Part shown: positions 61,167 to 64,000 of the stretch, piece by piece
Numbering within the stretch: position 1 is the stretch's first letter
Layout: each line of letters opens with the position of its first letter
DNA from: Allobosea lupini
GTDB lineage: Bacteria; Pseudomonadota; Alphaproteobacteria; Rhizobiales; Beijerinckiaceae
Reading direction: 5' to 3'
Length of the DNA: 64,000 nucleotides
NCBI RefSeq assembly: GCF_900109525.1
Contig: NZ_FOAN01000002.1
Coordinates: 372,001 to 436,000 of the forward strand
Notes under the pieces: generated by a model
Database searches by the model: none
What the model was told of the DNA's origin: nothing
What the model saw: only the letters and a program-made list of their open reading frames with translations
Made by a program: the position numbers and the translations under genes

Positions 61167-61207
61167 GCCGTTGATCCCGCCGATCCTGCGCAAATCCGGA
61201 CCCTGCC

Positions 61208-61564
61208 ATGCCAACCCTCAGCGCCGCCCATCTCTTGCCGATCGCCATGCTGATCGGCTCGAACGTCTTCATGACCTTCGCCTGGTACGGCCATCTCTCC
61301 TACAAGAGCACGGCGATCTGGCTGGCGATCCTGGCGAGCTGGATGATCGCTCTGCCGGAATACATGCTCGCGGTGCCGGCCAACCGCATCGGCTCCGCCG
61401 TCTATTCGGCCGCCGAGCTGAAGACGATGCAGGAGGTGATCACGCTCTGCGTCTTCGCCGGCTTCTCCGTGTTCTGGCTCAAGGAGCAGCTGACCTGGAA
61501 CCATGCGATCGGCTTTGCGCTGATCGCGGCCGGCGCCTTCTTCATCTTCCACGCCAAGGCCTGA
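61208..61564 (+). CDS. DMT-like small membrane protein, DUF486 family
   Basis: 118 residues with four hydrophobic spans. The conserved DUF486 features are LIGSNVFMTFAWYGHL, WLAILASWMIALPEYMLAVPANRIG, FSAAELKTMQEVITL-like (YSAAELKTMQEVITLCVFAGFSVFWL) and LTWNHAIGFALIAAGAFFIF. The family belongs to the drug/metabolite transporter fold as a half-size unit; no function is established. It is 41 bp after the SemiSWEET gene and 3 bp before the methyltransferase, so the three are probably co-transcribed. Confidence 0.88.
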   Translation: MPTLSAAHLLPIAMLIGSNVFMTFAWYGHLSYKSTAIWLAILASWMIALPEYMLAVPANRIGSAVYSAAELKTMQEVITLCVFAGFSVFWLKEQLTWNHAIGFALIAAGAFFIFHAKA

Positions 61565-61567
61565 GCG

Positions 61568-62329
61568 ATGGCGCCGATCCCGCACTCCGGCCACCCTGCC
61601 GTCGAAGCCTATCTCGCCGAGGGCTATGACAGCGTCGTCGGCATGTCCTCGCGCTTTGCGGCGGCAATCTGCGCGCGGCTGCTGCGTTTGCAGACGGAAG
61701 AGGGGGTCGGCGGGCCGATCGCCGAAATCGGCGCTTTCGAAGGTCGCTTCTTCATCGCGCTGGCGCATGCGCTGGAGCCTGGCGAGCTTGCCGTCGGCAT
61801 CGACATCTTCGAATGGCCAAATCCTCAGGTGAAGGATCGCTTCGAGGCGAACTGCCTGAAGCACGGCATCGCGCCCGAGCGCCGTGTTACCATCAAGGCC
61901 GATGCCGGCACGATGTCGCCGGCAGAACTGATAGGCCATGCCCGCGGCGAGAAGCTGCGCTTCATCCATATCGACGGCGAGCATTCGCGCGCGGCGCTGA
62001 GCAAGGATCTGGCGCTCGCCACCGCCTGCCTCGCCGAAGGCGGGCTCATCGTGCTCGACGACATGCTGCACCCCGGCTACCCGACGCTGATGGTCGCGGT
62101 GCAGGACTATCTTGCGGCCAATCCCGACATCGTTCCGCTGTGCATCATCGACCGTGAGACCATTGTCGGCGCGACCAAGTTCGTGCTTTGCCAGCGCGAC
62201 TGGTTCGAGCGCTACCAGGCGGCCATGCTGACGATCTTCAAAGAGCAGGTCTGGCCGCTGGGAGCCGACTTCGAGCCACATTGGTGCCTCGTTCTGTCGC
62301 TCGATACGCGGCTCGCCGAGATCACCTGA
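61568..62329 (+). CDS. class I SAM-dependent methyltransferase (Methyltransf_24 type)
   Basis: 253 residues. IAEIGAFEGRFFIALAHAL forms the SAM loop, VGIDIFEWPNP the acidic motif, and LRFIHIDGEHSRAALSKDLALATACLAEGGLIVLDDMLHPGYP the DxEH/DD region typical of Methyltransf_24 proteins linked to sugar or cell-surface substrates. The substrate is unknown. The start is three bases after the DUF486 stop. Confidence 0.85.
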   Translation: MAPIPHSGHPAVEAYLAEGYDSVVGMSSRFAAAICARLLRLQTEEGVGGPIAEIGAFEGRFFIALAHALEPGELAVGIDIFEWPNPQVKDRFEANCLKHGIAPERRVTIKADAGTMSPAELIGHARGEKLRFIHIDGEHSRAALSKDLALATACLAEGGLIVLDDMLHPGYPTLMVAVQDYLAANPDIVPLCIIDRETIVGATKFVLCQRDWFERYQAAMLTIFKEQVWPLGADFEPHWCLVLSLDTRLAEIT

Positions 62330-62352
62330 TTCTGCTCGAATTCCTCCGAAGG

Positions 62353-62664
62353 ATGCCTGCCTTGCTCAAGCCGATCACGCTCTCCCTCTGCCTAGCCGCT
62401 CTGTCCGGCGCCGCCCTTGCCGGACCGACCTGCTCGCCGAGCGACGAGCGCGCCCGCATCCTCGCCTCGGCCTCGACCGGCAATCTCCATCGCGACTGGA
62501 AGGGCGGAAACCGGGTTGGCTATGGCTGGTCGCTGCAGGTCGACCGCAGCGTGCGCGACGCCGCCGGGACCGAGTACTATGTCGGCGATCTCTACGACAC
62601 CAACGGGCATCTTGCGACCCGCAGGGTCTTCGTCGTCGAGCGCGAATGGGATTGCGGGCCGTGA
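62353..62664 (+). CDS. small secreted hypothetical protein
   Basis: 103 residues. The signal peptide MPALLKPITLSLCLAALSGAALAG is followed by a mature part of about 80 residues with Cys near each end (GPTCSPSDERARIL... and REWDCGP), probably one disulfide. The central segment (GNRVGYGWSLQVDRSVRDAAGTEYYVGDLYDTNGH) is rich in Gly/Tyr and looks like a small beta domain. No family is recognised. The ATG follows CGAAGG; it is 23 bp after the methyltransferase gene. Confidence 0.72.
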   Translation: MPALLKPITLSLCLAALSGAALAGPTCSPSDERARILASASTGNLHRDWKGGNRVGYGWSLQVDRSVRDAAGTEYYVGDLYDTNGHLATRRVFVVEREWDCGP

Positions 62665-62697
62665 CGCCCGACACTCACCGAGCATCGCCATAACTCC

Positions 62698-62854
62698 CGT
62701 CATGGTCGGGCTTGTCCCGACCATCCACGTCTTCCTTCGGGCAAGGCGGTGTTCAAGACGTGGATGCTCGCCACAAGGGCGAGCATGACGGGCTGGAATA
62801 GCGTCGTGTTCTTTGCTTCCCCGGGCTCGCTGCTTTGCGGCGCCCGGAATGACG
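62698..62854. repeat. Multi-hairpin repeat, family B copy 2 (about 157 bp)
   Basis: Starts CGTCATGGTCGGG and ends GGAATGACG, with the same three hairpins as 58233-58388 (TCGGG/CCCGA, ACGTCTT/AAGACGT, TGCTCGCC/GGGCGAGCA). The two copies are nearly collinear. It fills the gap between two convergent genes, as copy 1 does. Confidence 0.8.
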
Positions 62855-62861
62855 GAGCGCC

Positions 62862-63983
62862 TCAGCGCGCCGGCCTGACCCGCAGCACCTTGCCGTTCGA
62901 ATCGTCGCTGAGGAGATAGAGGAAGCCGTCCGGCCCCTGCCGGACGTCGCGGATGCGCTCGCCGAGATTGCTCAGCAGGCGCTCCTCGCCGGTGACCTTC
63001 TCGCCATCGGTCGAGAGCCGCGACAGCAATTGGCCAGCGAGCGCGCCGACGAAGAGCGAGTTCTTCCAGGCCGGCCAGCGATCGCCGGTGTAGAAGGCGG
63101 CGCCGGAAGGCGCGATCGACGGGTCCCAGTAGAACAGCGGCTGTTCCATCCCGGGCTTGGACGTGCCGTCGCCGATCTTCACGCCGGAATAGTCGATGCC
63201 ATAGGTGATGACCGGCCAGCCATAGTTCAGGCCGGCCTTGGGTGTGTTGATCTCGTCGCCGCCGCGCGCGCCGTGCTCGGCCGTCCAGAGCTGGCCGGTC
63301 TGCGGGTGAAGGGCGGCACCCTGGACATTCCGGTGGCCGATCGACCAGATCTCCGGCTGCCAGCCCGGCGTCTTCGGATTGCCCTCAGCCGCGCCGCCCT
63401 CCGGCTTGATGCGCAGGACCTTGCCGATATGGTTCTCCGGGTTCTGCGCCTGGTCGCGCTGGCTGTAGCGGTCGCCGACGGTGACGAAGAGCGCGCCGGT
63501 CCGGTCGAAGACCAGCCGTGAGCCGAAATGCATGTTGCTCGCGATCGTCGGCATCTGCCGGAAGATCACGCTGAGGCCCTCAAGCGCAGTGCCGTTGGCG
63601 CTCAACCTGGCGCGAGCGACGCTGGTGCCGTTGCCGTTGGCGCGCGGCTCGGCGAAGGAGAGATAGAGGTAGCGGTTCTGGGCGAAATTCGGATCGAGCA
63701 CGACATCCAGCAGGCCGCCCTGCCCGCGCGCCACGACATTGGGCGCGCCGGAGATCGGCGCCGAGAGCTTGCCGTCGCTGCCGACGAGGCGCAGGCGGCC
63801 GGGGCGCTCGGTCACCAGCATGCGCCCGTCCGGCAGGAAGGCGAGGCCCCAGGGGTTCTCCAGCCCGCTCGCGACGGTTTCAACCACGAGCTCTCCGGCG
63901 CTCGATGGGTGCCGTTGCTGGGCGAAAGCCCAGCCCGGAAGAAGCGTTGCAGCAAGAACGAGCGCTCGAAAAACCCGCATCAT
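62862..63983 (-). CDS. PQQ-dependent sugar dehydrogenase (Yli/Asd soluble aldose dehydrogenase type)
   Basis: 373 residues. The signal peptide is MMRVFRALVLAATLLPGWAFAQ, then the GSDH beta-propeller: ETVASGLENPWGLAFLPDGRMLVTERPGRLRLV, GQGGLLDVVLDPNFAQN, MHFGSRLVFDRTGALFVTVGDRY, IWSIGHRNVQGAALHPQTGQLWTAEHGARGGDEIN, AGLNYGWPVITYGIDYSG, and EERLLSNLGERIRDVRQGPDGFLYLLSDD. These are the PQQ and Ca2+ loop motifs of YliI-type aldose sugar dehydrogenases in the periplasm. GGAGGAGAGG lies before ATG 63983, and a second ATG at 63980 is possible. The promoter lies at or beyond the window edge. Confidence 0.92.
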   Translation of the reverse strand: MMRVFRALVLAATLLPGWAFAQQRHPSSAGELVVETVASGLENPWGLAFLPDGRMLVTERPGRLRLVGSDGKLSAPISGAPNVVARGQGGLLDVVLDPNFAQNRYLYLSFAEPRANGNGTSVARARLSANGTALEGLSVIFRQMPTIASNMHFGSRLVFDRTGALFVTVGDRYSQRDQAQNPENHIGKVLRIKPEGGAAEGNPKTPGWQPEIWSIGHRNVQGAALHPQTGQLWTAEHGARGGDEINTPKAGLNYGWPVITYGIDYSGVKIGDGTSKPGMEQPLFYWDPSIAPSGAAFYTGDRWPAWKNSLFVGALAGQLLSRLSTDGEKVTGEERLLSNLGERIRDVRQGPDGFLYLLSDDSNGKVLRVRPAR

Positions 63984-64000
63984 CCGCACCTCTCCTCCGT

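Overview
The window is a 64 kb chromosomal stretch of a high-GC alphaproteobacterium. The family mix points to a free-living Hyphomicrobiales such as Bosea or a relative: liv-type and tripartite tricarboxylate uptake systems, FCD-GntR, LysR and HxlR regulators, an MCP ending in a CheR pentapeptide, DmdC/AcuI-like enzymes, and dispersed palindromic repeats. That placement rests on recalled family resemblance, not on a search. I see no rRNA, tRNA, CRISPR array, transposase or phage gene. Coding density is high and no gene-free stretch exceeds about 250 bp.

Region 1 (1-19.6 kb) is mixed housekeeping. It holds an RNA uracil methyltransferase (partial), cysteine synthase plus a MOSC protein, a DAACS symporter, corA with an SLC13 permease, a chemoreceptor, two SDRs, a methyltransferase, a DmdC/FadE5-type acyl-CoA dehydrogenase, Sua5/TsaC, a LysR regulator, an AT-rich solo HsdR-N-like nuclease, an AcuI-type reductase, an MFS transporter and a 44-codon small ORF. 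Region 2 (19.7-27.1 kb) is a minus-strand catabolic locus (pdxA2-like, tctC, tctB, tctA, DHDPS-family lyase) with a divergent FCD-GntR regulator. A mazEF-like toxin-antitoxin pair and a macro-domain gene lie inside it. Region 3 (27.1-36.4 kb) has a metallophosphoesterase, a two-gene HlyD unit, then LysR, a shikimate/quinate dehydrogenase homologue and a complete Liv-type ABC transporter. Region 4 (36.4-43.8 kb) has a quinone reductase with HxlR regulator, a Tat-exported MBL hydrolase with LysR regulator, a zinc alcohol dehydrogenase, an MFS/Lrp pair and a methyltransferase. Region 5 (43.8-53.5 kb) is a second Liv-type transporter operon ending in an aldehyde dehydrogenase, divergent from CoA-transferase, acyl-CoA dehydrogenase and MaoC-like hydratase genes. 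Region 6 (53.6-64 kb) has a cyclic-nucleotide phosphodiesterase/nucleotidase, two orphan small proteins, an MsbA-like ABC exporter, leuB, a lytic transglycosylase, a SemiSWEET, a DUF486 protein, a methyltransferase, a small secreted protein and a PQQ-type sugar dehydrogenase.

Two observations stand out. First, all three solute-binding-protein/permease junctions in the window (tctC-tctB and both liv operons) carry a long hairpin-forming intergenic repeat. These come from two unrelated repeat families, which suggests recurrent selection for mRNA-level uncoupling of binding protein from permease. Second, the mazEF/macro-domain cassette has its own perfect palindromic operator candidate and splits an otherwise coherent uptake-catabolism operon. 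The AT-rich nuclease gene (D70...E84-C-K86) is the best candidate for recently acquired defence function.
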